Origin: Haliscomenobacter sp.
GTDB lineage: Bacteria > Bacteroidota > Bacteroidia > Chitinophagales > Saprospiraceae
Assembly (NCBI GenBank): GCA_016707205.1
Contig: JADJHZ010000011.1
Span: forward strand, 1 to 64,000
DNA: 64,000 nucleotides
Direction of reading: 5' to 3'
The notes under the pieces are model-generated. The model ran no database searches and had not been told where the DNA came from. It saw nothing but the letters and a program-made list of their open reading frames with translations. The position numbers and the translations under genes are program-made. Shown piece after piece: positions 1 to 9,384 of this stretch (its first letter is position 1; each line of letters opens with the position of its first letter).

Positions 1-489
1 CAGATCAGCGACTACCCCGCCGAAGCCGGATGGTGGGCCCGCAGGCTTTCCGACTTGAGGCATATGGCGCTGCCTATGTTTTGCCTGACTTACGGGTCGC
101 TGGCGTTTATTGCATTGCAAATGCGAAACGCCATGGTCGAAACCCTCCAGCAGGATTATATCCGACTGCCCGGGCCAAAGGACTGAAAGAGGGGCAAATT
201 TTGTGGAAACATGCCATGCCGGAATGCTTTATTCCCCGCAATCACCCTCTTGGGCAGTATTTTCCCTGCCATGATCGCCGGCTCTATCGTCATCGAATCC
301 GTGTTCAACCTTCCCGGAATGGGTAAACTGACGTTGGATTCCATGTTTGCGCAAGACTGGCCTGTGGTATACACCATATTAATGTTGTCGGCAGTTCTGA
401 CCATTGCCGGGTTGCTCTTTGCGGATATGCTTTATTCCTGGGCGGACCCCCGGGTTCGTTTGGGCGCCGAAAATCAATCTACTCCTTAA
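1..489 (+). CDS. Peptide-type ABC transporter permease (DppB/OppB family), 5' end outside the window, frameshifted
   Basis: This is the C-terminal part of an inner-membrane permease of the dipeptide/oligopeptide family. The cytoplasmic coupling loop is readable (DYIR, then TARAKGLKEG), followed by hydrophobic helices and the family-typical stretch ESVFNLPGMG near the end. The protein is spread over frames 1, 3 and 1 again. One base is missing near 163 and one is extra near 221, so the two changes compensate and the family sequence is restored. The start lies before the window. It ends 9 bases before the next permease, so the two probably form one operon. I infer peptide or nickel-type import, but the substrate cannot be told from permeases. 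The indels look like sequencing errors rather than decay. Confidence 0.8.
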
Positions 490-498
490 GGCGTCGCT

Positions 499-1748
499 AT
501 GAATCGATTCGCATCCCTGCTGTTTCTCAGAAAAAAGCGCGCTACCCGGTGGGCCTTGTACTACCTCTATGCGTTTTTCTTTCTGGCGATTGCCGGTGAT
601 TTTCTGGCGAATGAAAAACCATTGTATTGCAAGCTGGAGGGAAAAAGATACTTCCCGGTGGTCCAGCAATATGCCATCGATCTCGGTTGGGGCCATTGGG
701 AAGCCCGTTTCCTGCAACAGGGATGGAAGGATCAATCCTATGAGCAGGTCGTTTTTCCGCTGATTCCTTATTCGGCCAGAACGATCGACCGAAGCAATCT
801 CGGCGCCAAAAGCCCCTTTGGGCCCCAACGGGTAAAAAGCAACTGGGGCTGGCATTGGCTGGGCACCGACATGGCCGGGCACGACGTGGCCGCCGGCCTG
901 ATCCATGGATCCAGGGTCGCTTTTATGATCGGACTGATCGGCATGCTGGTAGCAACCCTTCTGGGCATTTTTTTTGGGGGGCTGGCAGGCTTTTTTGGAG
1001 ACACCCGGTATCGCCTGCCGGTAGGCAATGCGATCGCATACTCCCTGGCGATTGCGCTCAGCGGATACCTGGTCTGGGCTTTTTGCTTGCGCATGGAGGG
1101 CAGCCCGATATAGGGACCGCCTGGTGGATTCCAGTTGGCGGATCGGCCCTTTTTTTTCTTGCCGGGTGGGCTCAGCCCTTGGACTAAACCGGTTGCCCCT
1201 GGAAGAAGGACGATGGCGCTGCGGTTTGATTTTGGATCACCCGGCTTACCGAGGTACTGAATTCGCTACCTACGCTGCTTTTTGTAATGGCGATTCTGGC
1301 GATTTTGGACCAGCCGAATATTTATGCGGTCATGGTGGTGATTGGGCTGGTGCGGTGGACCGGCATTTCGAGGCTGGTCCGGGCGGAGCTGCTGAGGGTC
1401 CGCAGTCTGGATTATATTGAAGCGGCAAGGGTTTTGGGATATAGCTCCTGGCGGATCTTTTTCCGCCATGCGCTACCCAATAGCCTGGGGCCGGTGTGGG
1501 TAACCCTGGCTTTTGGGATGGCAGGAGCGATTCTGGTAGAGGCGTCGCTATCGTTCCTGGGTATAGGGCTTCCGGTGGAAACGGTCACCTGGGGTTCGCT
1601 GATGCGCCAAATCTCGGGCTCCAATATACGCCCGTGGTGGCTGGCGGTGTTTCCCGGAACCGCGATCTTTTTAACCGTGGCCTCGTTTAACCTGCTGGGG
1701 GAAGCGCTCAGCGAATGGTTCGACCCCCGGGGGGAAGCCGGCCGGTAA
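499..1748 (+). CDS. Peptide-type ABC transporter permease (DppC/OppC family), frameshifted
   Basis: This is the partner permease of the preceding gene. The N-terminal part (499 to about 1100) has a first membrane helix, a long periplasmic insert and the family signature LGTDMAGHDV, then a second membrane segment. The C-terminal part (about 1230 to 1748) carries RLTEVLNSLP, the coupling loop YIEAARVLGYSSWRIFFRH and the terminal motif SFLGIGLP. Between about 1090 and 1230 the frame changes at least twice, so that middle part cannot be read with confidence. The large loop between the first helix and the LGTD motif is longer than in classical DppC. ATPase and binding-protein genes are not in the window. 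Confidence 0.78.
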
Positions 1749-1760
1749 AACTCCTTTCCG

Positions 1761-1961
1761 TCATTTTTTCATATCCCGCGACATCTTCGGGGAGAACAGG
1801 CTGGACTTGCCTTTTTTGTTTTTGAGTTCTCCTTTGCGGTTTACAGCGCTGTGAACCTCTTCATTTACCGGGCAGCCTACTTTGGGGCTGCAAGAGGCCA
1901 AGACAAAGGCAGAGAAAATCACCGCAATCGGTAAAAGGCTGGTTTTCAGTATTTTTTTCAT
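1761..1961 (-). CDS. Small predicted lipoprotein
   Basis: This is a 66-residue protein that I do not recognise. It starts MKKILKTSLLPIA and has a clear lipoprotein signal peptide ending in LASC, so it is probably acylated at that cysteine. The mature part is short, rich in lysine, asparagine and serine, and has a second cysteine soon after the first (KVGCPVNEEV). I chose the internal ATG at 1961 because the longer frame would place 36 unlikely residues before the signal peptide. It points towards the ABC permeases and away from the HU gene. No function can be assigned. Confidence 0.6.
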   Translation of the reverse strand: MKKILKTSLLPIAVIFSAFVLASCSPKVGCPVNEEVHSAVNRKGELKNKKGKSSLFSPKMSRDMKK

Positions 1962-2132
1962 GGCAACCGTTTCCATATTAACGCATTTTTTGGGCAGAAT
2001 ACGCTTCAAAAGCGAAAGAAAAAGCGAAAACCCTTGAATAGCAAGCATTCCCACGTTTTTTACAGTCAAAAACTTGGAGAAGAAAAAGTTTGCGCCTAAA
2101 TTTACCTTCAGTTTTCATTAAAACCCTTTGAA

Positions 2133-2405
2133 ATGAATAAAGGAGATCTGATTAACAAAATTGCCGAGAGTGCGAAAATCACTAAGGCACAAGCAACGGA
2201 TGCATTGAATGCTGTTTTGGACGGCATTAATGGCGAATTGAAAACCGGTGGCAAGGTTACCTTGATCGGCTTCGGAACGTTCTCTGTTTCCGTACGGGAA
2301 GCGCGTACCGGCCGCAACCCGCAAACCGGCGCTTCCATTAAGATTGACGCAAAGAAAGTAGTTAAGTTCAAGCCCGGCAAAGAGTTGTCGGATTCAGTGA
2401 ACTAA
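2133..2405 (+). CDS. hup: HU family DNA-binding protein
   Basis: This is a 90-residue nucleoid protein that bends DNA non-specifically as a dimer. The whole family pattern is present: MNKGDLINKIAESAKI at the start, the helical dimerisation part, GFGTFSVSVREARTGRNPQTG (the conserved GFG...R.GRNP...G arm motif) near residues 47-67, and a lysine-rich end. The length matches the usual 90. The gene stands alone and is followed by a strong intrinsic terminator at 2457-2495, which fits a monocistronic, highly expressed gene. Confidence 0.95.
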   Translation: MNKGDLINKIAESAKITKAQATDALNAVLDGINGELKTGGKVTLIGFGTFSVSVREARTGRNPQTGASIKIDAKKVVKFKPGKELSDSVN

Positions 2406-2456
2406 TTCTTCCGAGATTCAACGTACTGACCAGCTCATGGGGGTTCTCCTGAGCGG

Positions 2457-2495
2457 AAAAGGGCAATCAAAGCGATGCTGGGGTTGCCCTTTTTA
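2457..2495 (+). terminator. Intrinsic terminator of the HU gene
   Basis: AAAAGGGCAA at 2457-2466 pairs with TTGCCCTTTT at 2484-2494, and the right arm runs into a T-rich stretch (TTTTTATTTTT). It lies about 50 bases after the HU stop codon and before the next gene on the same strand. Confidence 0.85.
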
Positions 2496-2539
2496 TTTTT
2501 GCGCTTCGCTCTATTTTTTCATCCAACGATCTTCTCTAT

Positions 2540-3682
2540 ATGAAATTCGGCACCAAAGTTATCCATGCGGGTATCGAACCCGACCCAAGCACCGGCGCCG
2601 TCATGACGCCCATCTTCCAGACCTCCACGTATGCCCAGGAAGCCCCGGGCAAACACAAGGGCTACGAATATGCCCGAACGCAAAACCCCACACGAAGCGC
2701 ACTGGAGGCCAACCTGGCCGCGCTGGAAAACGGGAATGCTGCGGTATGCTTTAGCAGCGGCCTGGCCGCCATGGATGCGATCATCCGGCTCCTCAACCCC
2801 GGAGACGAGGTCTTGTCCACCAACGACCTCTACGGCGGATCGTACCGGCAACTGGTGCGGGTGCACCAACGCTACGGCATCGAAAGCCGGTTTGTTTCGA
2901 TGGACGATCCGGAAAAGCTGGCGCAAGCGATCAGCGAACGCACCCGGATGCTATGGATCGAGACGCCGACCAACCCCATGCTCAACATCATCGATATCGA
3001 AGCCGTTTGCCGGGTCGCCAGAGAAAAAGGAATCCTCACCTGCGTAGATAACACCTTTGCGTCGCCCTATCTACAAAACCCCCTCGACCTTGGCGCGGAC
3101 CTGGTCACGCATTCAGCCACCAAATACCTGGGGGGGCACTCCGACGTCGTCCATGGCGCGGTGATCGTCCGGGACGAACAACTGGCCAGCCAGCTCCGGT
3201 TCCTCCAGAATGCCGTAGGCGCCGTACCCGGTCCGCAGGATTGCTTCCTCATCCTTCGCGGGATCAAAACCCTGCACCTGCGGGTTGAGCGCGCCTGTGA
3301 GAACGCCGTTCGCGTAGCTGCCTTTCTCCAAAGCCACCCGAAAGTAAAGAAGGTCTACTACCCGGGCTTGCCGGAGCACCCCGGCCACGCGATTGCCCAA
3401 AAGCAAATGCGCCACTTTGGGGCCATGGTATCCTTTGATCTCCAGGAGGATACCTTCGAACAAGCCAGTAAGGTTCTGAGCGCTACCCAACTTTTCACCC
3501 TGGCGGAATCGCTGGGCGGAGTGGAGTCGCTGATTGGCCACCCGGCAACGATGACCCATGCCTCCATCCCAAGAGAAGAACGCATCAAAGTCGGGCTTAC
3601 GGACTCCCTTATCCGACTGAGCCTAGGCGTAGAAGATGTGGAGGACCTGATTGACGACGACCTCCGGGCTGCTTTGGATTAG
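2540..3682 (+). CDS. Trans-sulfuration PLP enzyme (cystathionine gamma-synthase / gamma-lyase type)
   Basis: This 380-residue cytoplasmic enzyme of the Cys/Met metabolism PLP family is full length. Visible motifs are YEYARTQNPTR (residues 43-52), the cofactor phosphate loop SSGLAAMDA (72-80), the ring-stacking Tyr in NDLYGGSYR (95-103), VDNTFASPY (169-177) and the PLP lysine K195 in HSATKYLGGHSD. The C-terminal SLGGVESLIGHPATMTHAS motif is also intact. The family includes MetB, MetC and gamma-lyases, which sequence alone does not separate safely. The SLGGVESL pattern fits either synthase or lyase, so no symbol is given. It follows the HU terminator and appears to be transcribed alone. Confidence 0.92.
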   Translation: MKFGTKVIHAGIEPDPSTGAVMTPIFQTSTYAQEAPGKHKGYEYARTQNPTRSALEANLAALENGNAAVCFSSGLAAMDAIIRLLNPGDEVLSTNDLYGGSYRQLVRVHQRYGIESRFVSMDDPEKLAQAISERTRMLWIETPTNPMLNIIDIEAVCRVAREKGILTCVDNTFASPYLQNPLDLGADLVTHSATKYLGGHSDVVHGAVIVRDEQLASQLRFLQNAVGAVPGPQDCFLILRGIKTLHLRVERACENAVRVAAFLQSHPKVKKVYYPGLPEHPGHAIAQKQMRHFGAMVSFDLQEDTFEQASKVLSATQLFTLAESLGGVESLIGHPATMTHASIPREERIKVGLTDSLIRLSLGVEDVEDLIDDDLRAALD

Positions 3683-3749
3683 GGGCTATGAGATCCCGTT
3701 TTATTTAAAACTTTTTTTAAAAATATTTTTTCTATTAAAACTTTTTGTT

Positions 3750-3757
3750 TATTTTTG
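3750..3757 (+). promoter_or_regulatory. Candidate -7 promoter element TATTTTTG
   Basis: This matches the Bacteroidota housekeeping -7 consensus TAnnTTTG in an AT-rich leader about 85 bases before the start at 3840. No clear -33 TTTG was seen. The 12-mer TAGACTTGTTGC follows directly (3766-3777). Confidence 0.35.
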
Positions 3758-3839
3758 TTATGAAATAGACTTGTTGCAGCGAGTCAGTAAACGTAACAAA
3801 AGACCTTCACCGCAAGCATTACCTTAAAAACAGGGATTT

Positions 3840-4563
3840 ATGGGCAAGCTAACCATCTTCCTGCGCAACAACTGGTTTAAAATAGCCATTGCTGTTTTAT
3901 TGGTTTTCATTGCATTCAAAAAAGACATCAGCTTTAATGTCAATATGAATGCTCCCGCGCAACAGGCTGCGCCGGGAGCGCCTGCCAGTCCAGGAGCCCC
4001 AACGACCTAAAGAACACTTGACGGAGGACCGGCTGGCCAAAAAAGGCGCCTTCTTCCAAAAAGGGATTGAACGGCTGGACGTTCAGCCGTTCCGCAAAAA
4101 CGCCGACTTGATTCAGGTGATGGAGCTATCCAAGGTCGACGCCCCCATCCGCGAAGCGTTTATTGCCCGGTTCAGACCAGTAGCCAAAGGAGAGCAGGAG
4201 AAGTTCGGGATTCCCGCTTCGATTATCCTTGGAAATGCGTTGCTGATCAGCAAAGCCGGCGAGTCCGCTTTAGTGCAGCATGGGTTGAATTTCTTTGGAT
4301 TGCCCTGCACCGAAGATTGGCAAGGCGAGAAAGGAGAAATCCAGGGTACATGTTACCGGTATTACGAATCGGCATGGATGAGTTTTCGGGATCATAGTTT
4401 ATACCTTACGACCGGGAAATTCTCTCCAATGCGCAATTACCGCGGCAAGGGGTATTCCGATTGGGCCAAAGCGCTCGAACTGAACGGCTTTTCCCCTGCG
4501 CCAGATTACGCGAACCAGGTGCTGGAGGTAATCCGCGCCTATAACCTGGCCCAATGGGATTAG
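3840..4563 (+). CDS. Membrane-anchored glucosaminidase-like protein, one frameshift, catalytic Glu apparently missing
   Basis: The first reading frame (3840-4010) gives MGKLTIFLRNNWFKIAIAV, one membrane helix and an Ala/Pro linker. The second frame (to 4563) continues with a glucosaminidase-type fold (FGIPASIILGNALL, NFFGLPC, YRYYESAWMSFRDHS). A single indel near 4000, inside the linker, joins them into the usual anchored architecture of about 240 residues. Family members cleave peptidoglycan using a Glu in a pattern like LLESxAG. Here the aligned position reads ALLISKAGES, with Ile in place of Glu. If that is real, the protein binds but does not cut. It converges on the SH3 gene with a gap of 15 bases. 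The frameshift is probably an error. Confidence 0.7.
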
Positions 4564-4578
4564 CCATCCGGGCTCATT

Positions 4579-5096
4579 CTATTCTGCACCCGGGTGTTTT
4601 TTCTTGTAGAAGTTGACCCCAGCCCCGTAAACCCAGCCAGCACGGCCTTCCTTGGACTGAATTTTCACCCAGGGCTCATTGGCAACCTCTTTGCCCAGGT
4701 TTATTTCCTGGGTAAATTCCGTCACTTCATCCAGAAAATACACTTCTTCAAACAAGCGAAATTCGTCGACCACCTCCGCGTTCAGAGAGGGCGTTCTGCG
4801 CATTTTCAGCCCGTCAATGACTACGTACAGTCTGGAATAGGCTTGGGAAGTGCCTCCGGTTTCCGTCCGTAACGCGATTGGGGCTTTCGCCAGACTGTCC
4901 TGGCGCCGTTTTTCGCGGAGCAACGTTTTGATGCTGTCTTCTTCGGCGGCCAGGAGTTTTTCCTTTTCCTCCTTTTGCCGGTAGGTGTTCCGGGTAGCGG
5001 AACATTTGCCAACCGCCCAAAAGGTGAAAATCAGGAAAAACCGCCTATGATCAGAACCTCTAACCGAGGCAAGCCGGGAGATTTGCTTTCATTCAT
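4579..5096 (-). CDS. SH3-domain lipoprotein or membrane-anchored protein, one homopolymer frameshift
   Basis: The C-terminal half holds a bacterial SH3-like domain (LYVVIDGLKMRRTPSLNAEVV ... EPWVKIQSKEGRAGWVYG), a fold that often binds cell-wall peptides. Read upstream, the frame gives a hydrophobic segment FFLIFTFWAVGKC and a charged helix (YRQKEEKEKLLAAEEDS). The start ATG at 5096 (MNESKSPGLPRLEVLIIGG) joins this frame if one T is added to the five-T run at about 5032-5036, so this is most likely a homopolymer error. The cysteine after the hydrophobic segment might be a lipobox, or the segment may simply be a membrane anchor. Its neighbour is a glucosaminidase-like gene, which suggests a cell-wall role. 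Confidence 0.65.
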
Positions 5097-5199
5097 TGCC
5101 AGGAAGTTTGCTTCGAAATACGGGGCGGCCCCGTTTTACACTAAAACCTGCTTTGCAGCCTGAAATAAAACAGAAAGATACAAAAATGCCTGCTCACTT

Positions 5200-6297
5200 A
5201 TGAACGAATTATTTTATGCGGTAGCCTTAACGCTGATCCCAAAAGTTGGCCCGGTAACCGCCCGAAATTTATTGAGTTATACCGGATCGGCGGAGGGCGT
5301 TTTCCGGTCTTCCCGCAAAACCTGAACAAAATCCCGGGTATCGGCCCTCAAATCAGCAACATCATCCTGTCCTCAGATGCGTTAAATCTGGCGGAGGCCG
5401 AAATGCGGCACATGGAGCGCCACGGCATCCAGGCCGTTTTTTGCCTGGACCCGGCTTACCCTGCACGCCTCAAACATTTCCCCCGACAGCCCGTTGGTGC
5501 TTTTTTACAAAGGGAATGCCGATCTGAATCCCGCAAACAGTGTAGCCATTATCGGCACCCGCAAACCAAGCCCCATGGGCTTGCTTTCTGCGAAGAACTG
5601 ATTTTCAGCTCCCCGCTTACGCTCCTACCATTATTAGCGGGATGGCTTACGGGATCGACATCTGCGCGCACCGGGCCGCGCTCGGATGGGGTTCCCGACC
5701 ATTGGCATCCTTGCGCATGGGCTGGAACACCTCTACCCTGCCGCCCACAAAGCCATCGCCAACCGGATGATCGAAGAAGGCGGATTGCTCACCGAATATC
5801 CTTTTTCTACCTTGCCCGAAAAGGAACATTTTCCTTTGCGCAACCGGATTGTAGCGGCACTGTGCGACGCCCTGGTGGTGGTTGAAACCGGTGTCGAAGG
5901 CGGCTCCATGATCACGGTCCAGTTTGCTAACGACTACAACAAAGATGTTTTCGCCGTGCCAGGCAGACCCCGCGACCCCCACGCCGCCGGATGCAACCTG
6001 CTGATCAAGACCAACCGGGCCGGTTTGCTGGAAAATGCTCAAGACTTGATCGATGCCCTGAACTGGGAACAACAGCATCAAAAAAAGAGCATCCAGCAGC
6101 AGTTGTTTGTCGAACTAAGCGCGGAAGAGAAAAAATTGGTAGATTTATTGCGTCAGACGGAGGAAGCCAGCATGGACTTGCTGTCTGCGCAATCGGCCAT
6201 GGCGCCAAGCCAGCTTGCCGCGATCCTCCTTGATCTGGAATTCAAGGGGGTCGTCAAATCGCTTCCCGGGAAGCGGTTCGCGCTGATCTCTGCCTGA
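5200..6297 (+). CDS. dprA: DNA-processing protein DprA, several frameshifts
   Basis: DprA protects incoming single-stranded DNA and loads RecA during natural transformation. The gene starts at 5200 (MNELFYAVALTLIPKVGP) and includes a helix-hairpin-helix segment (NKIPGIGPQIS). The Rossmann core follows in pieces in different frames: ADLNPANSVAIIGTRKPSPMG, then GMAYGID and AHRAA, then an intact stretch from 5686 (PTIGILAHGLEHLYPAAHK, the FSTLPEKEHFPLRNRIVA lead-in and the GGSMITVQ motif). A winged-helix end (MDLLSAQSAM) closes it. Frame changes are needed near 5322, 5497, 5600 and 5685. With these repaired the protein has about 365 residues, the normal length. The clustering with other indels suggests assembly error, but true inactivation cannot be excluded. 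Confidence 0.8.
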
Positions 6298-6359
6298 CGT
6301 TCCGGTCATCCACGTTGGTGGATTGGCGCGAGATTTTGATTGAACAAATTGATTGCTTT

Positions 6360-7482
6360 ATGCGGATTTCATTCGTTTGGATATTGATCCTCCTGATACC
6401 TTTCGCGGGCATTGCCCAACCGAAGGCTAAAAAAGAAAAGAAGCCCCTGGAAACGGCGCTTAATACGCCAGCCCGGCGGGCCAAGAACGTTATTCTGCTC
6501 ATTGGCGACGGGATGGGCCTTACCCAGATTTCTTCCGGATTGTACAACAATAATAATGCCCTTAGCCTGGAAAGGTTTCCATTCACCGGTTTGCAAAAAA
6601 CCCATGCGTCAGATGATCTGATCACCGATTCGGCGGCCGCTGGCACCGCCATAGCCTGTGGGGTAAAAACCAAGGTGGGCGCTATCGGGGTAGGCAAAGA
6701 CAACAAACCAGCCAGGTCCCTGATGGAAGAAGCCGAGGCCAAAGGCATGGCCACCGGAATGGTGGTCACCAGTTCATTGGTAGACGCTACGCCTTCCGCA
6801 TTCGTAGCGCATGTGCCCTCCCGGGACCAAAAAGAGGATATCGCTAAAAGTTACCTGAATATAGACATCGATTTCCTGGTGGGAGGAGGGAAGGAATACT
6901 TTACCCAGCGAAAAAGCGACGACCGGGATTTGGCGAGGGAATTGCAGGAAAAAGGCTATGTGGTATCGGATTACACCGAATCGGAAATCCCCAAGGTGAC
7001 CCTGGATCTGAAAAAAAACTTTGCTTTTTTCACTGCGGAAGAGGACCCGGGCAAATTTCAGGAAAGCCGAAGCTATTTGCTTCCCGCGAGCCGTCTGGGA
7101 GCGGTTTTTTTGAAAGGCCACAACGACAAAGGGTTTTTCCTGATGGTTGAAGGATCGCAAATCGATTGGGGCGGACATGCCAACGATGCATCCTACGTCG
7201 TGGCGGAATTCCTGGAATTCGACCGGGTGATTGGCTCCCTGCTGGAGTTCGCCATGGAAGATGGGGAGACCCTGGTTATCGTCACAGCGGACCATGAAAC
7301 GGGCGGTTTGGCGATCAACCCCGGCTCCCAGATGAACAACCTGCTCACGGAATTCAATACCAATTCCCATACAGGGATTATGGTCCCGGTGTTTGCCTAT
7401 GGCCCGGGAGCGGAATTATTCTCTGAATTTACGACAACACGGAAATCAACCGCCGCATCAAAAAGCGTTGGGTTGGGAGTAG
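6360..7482 (+). CDS. Alkaline phosphatase, secreted, two indels near the 3' end
   Basis: This is a phosphomonoesterase of the PhoA superfamily. It has a signal peptide (MRISFVWILILLIPFAGIAQ) and the complete metal and nucleophile set: Asp50 in GDGMG, Ser91 in TDSAAAGTA, DWGGHAND, TADHETGG and SHTG. It would act in the periplasm or outside the cell to release phosphate. The uncorrected frame runs on into the opposite lipA gene. Adding one G near 7423 and one A in the A-run near 7461 restores the expected ending (IYDNTEINRRIKKALGWE) and a TAG at 7480-7482, which leaves a 3-base gap to the lipA stop. That neat fit supports the repair. The start ATG at 6360 is chosen because the signal peptide begins there. 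Confidence 0.88.
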
Positions 7483-7485
7483 CGC

Positions 7486-8362
7486 TTACAGGTGCCGTTC
7501 GGCGTGGTAAGAAGAACGGACAAGCGGCCCGCTTTCTACGTAAGGAAATCCTTTCTGCAAACCAACTTCTTTGTACTCGGCAAATACGTCCGGGTGGATA
7601 AACGACTCCACCCTCCAGGTGCATTTTAGTGGGCTGAAGGTACTGTCCGATGGTGAGCACATCGCAGTTGTGCGCTAACAGATCATCCATGGTTTGGAAT
7701 ACTCTCGTCTTTGGTTTCGCCCAATCCGACCATAATTCCGGATTTGGTCCGTTTGCCAAATGCTTTTTGGTGAGGCGAATCTGTTCCAGGCTGCGTTGGT
7801 ATTTAGCCTGGGGCCTGACTTTTCGGTAGAGCCGCTCTACGGTTTCCAGGTTGTGGGAAACCACCTCCTGCCCCCCGCTGATCATGCGTTCGAGGGCGGT
7901 CCAGGTTCCTTTCACATCGGGAATCAAGGTTTCGATGGTCGTTTCCGGAGCGATTTCTTTCACTGCCCGGACGGTTTGGTACCAGATCTCAGCGCCCCGG
8001 TCGGCCAGTTCGTCCCTGTTTACGGACGTGATCACGGCGTGCTTCACCTTCATCAAAAAGATGGCCTCCGCCACCCGGCGCGGTTCATCGGTGTCGTATT
8101 CGGTTGGACGGCCCGTCTTGACGGCGCAAAAGGAACAGGACCGGGTGCAGGTATTGCCGAGGATCATAAAGGTAGCCGTTCCTGCGCCCCAGCATTCGCC
8201 CATATTTGGGCAGTTGCCGCTTTGGCAAATGGTATGGAGATGATACTCGTCCACCAGGGATCGGACCGACTTATAATTTTCTCCAATAGGGAGTTTGACC
8301 CGCAACCAATCGGGTTTCCTCTTCGGTTGGGTTTGGGCGTCGGTTATGGGTAGTTCAAACAT
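7486..8362 (-). CDS. lipA: Lipoyl synthase, three indels
   Basis: This radical-SAM enzyme inserts two sulfurs into octanoyl groups to make lipoate on dehydrogenase complexes. Auxiliary-cluster cysteines C46, C51 and C57 (CQSGNCPNMGEC) and SAM-cluster cysteines C72, C76 and C79 (CTRSCSFC) are visible. Later come EVVSHNLETVERLYRKVRP and GQYLQPTKMHL. Between about 7708 and 7776 the frame is shifted by two compensating indels; in the other frame it reads GKRTKSGIMVGLGETKDE, the family sequence. One more extra base near 7612 hides the true C-terminus, VESFIHPDVFAEYKE to SSYHAERHL. The stop then falls at 7486-7488, beside the alkaline phosphatase stop. All family motifs are intact after repair. Confidence 0.9.
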
Positions 8363-8427
8363 GGTCTTTGCGCATTACCGCATCTTGCGGGTAGTACAAT
8401 AAAAAGAGCAGGTAGTCCCCCTTTGGG

Positions 8428-9231
8428 TCAGGAGCGTTTTCCAAACTGCAAAGTTAGGAAAAGATTCACGAACACGACTTTGTTTTGGAAGTTGGGGGCA
8501 AGGGAGCTTTCGACCATAATCGGCGCTTCCTTCAGGAAGAAATCCACCATAATTCCCGCTTCCAGGGCCTTGATAAACTCGTCAAAGACGCCCCAATCAA
8601 AATGGAGCGCGGCTTTGCCGTGGAGGCCGGGGTGAATGCCTATTTCGCCGAAGCCCTGGAAGAAGCTGTCGGCGCCGAAAATCTTATCGTAGGCCAGGAA
8701 GCGGTCTTCGTTTTCTGGGCTGTATTTTCGCTCCGGTAATTGTTTTGGGAGAAATCTTCGGGTTCAAAACGCAGCACGAGATAGTAAGGTTTCAGGATGC
8801 CCAGGGTAGCGCCGCCTTCATAGCTCACCGCAAGGGCAACCCCTTTCCTGCGGGCTTTGTCCGAGAAATACCGCTTCTCCCCGATCCCCCCGAAGGGCAA
8901 TCAGGTTGTTTTGCTTTCCGAAAATATAGCCCCGAAACCCGGAAGACCCGCCAAAAGGGAGGTTGCGATTCTGCCGGACTTCCTGCGGGTGCCGGAGCTC
9001 GCCCAGCCCCAAATAAATCAGTTTGGTCCGGTTATAGGTTCGGATTTTGCCAAAATTCATCCCGAAGGCTGCTCCATTGGTATGGAGGCGAAAATCGGTC
9101 GTGGTTTCTTTGCTGTAAATGATCCCTTTCTGCTGCTCATAATTATTTTGGCCCAGAAGAAGGGTACGCTGCGCCTGAAGGGAAAACCCTGCACAGACAA
9201 GAAGGATAGGAAGGAGTAGCTTTCGGTTCAT
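8428..9231 (-). CDS. Conserved secreted protein, probable outer-membrane beta-barrel, frameshifted
   Basis: The protein begins with a signal peptide (MNRKLLLPILLVCAGFSLQAQ). Frame changes near 8890 and 8750 are needed to continue through GIGEKRYFSDKARRKG, SYEGGATLGILKPYYL, NEDRFLAYDKIFGADSFFQGFGE, a glycine-rich segment and the ending FLTLQFGKRS. The repaired length is about 267 residues. Alternating polar and aromatic residues and the terminal aromatic strand suggest a small barrel. I recognise the pattern as a conserved Bacteroidota protein of unknown function, but I cannot give it a role. It lies upstream of lipA on the same strand, 65 bases away. Confidence 0.6.
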
Positions 9232-9384
9232 GCGCAGATCAATTATTGCTTAAATATTCCATTTAAATTTAGGGAAAATCAACTATACTTGACAGAATTC
9301 ACGCCTTTTTGTCGGGAATCGGATTCTTTGAGGCGCAAAGCCCGGTAAAACAAGGCTTTTTTTATTCAACAATTCTGGAATCAG

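Noticed and set aside
7397..7485. Longer C-terminus of lipA
   Set aside because: It comes from a frameshift; the other frame gives the conserved lipA ending and a stop at 7486.
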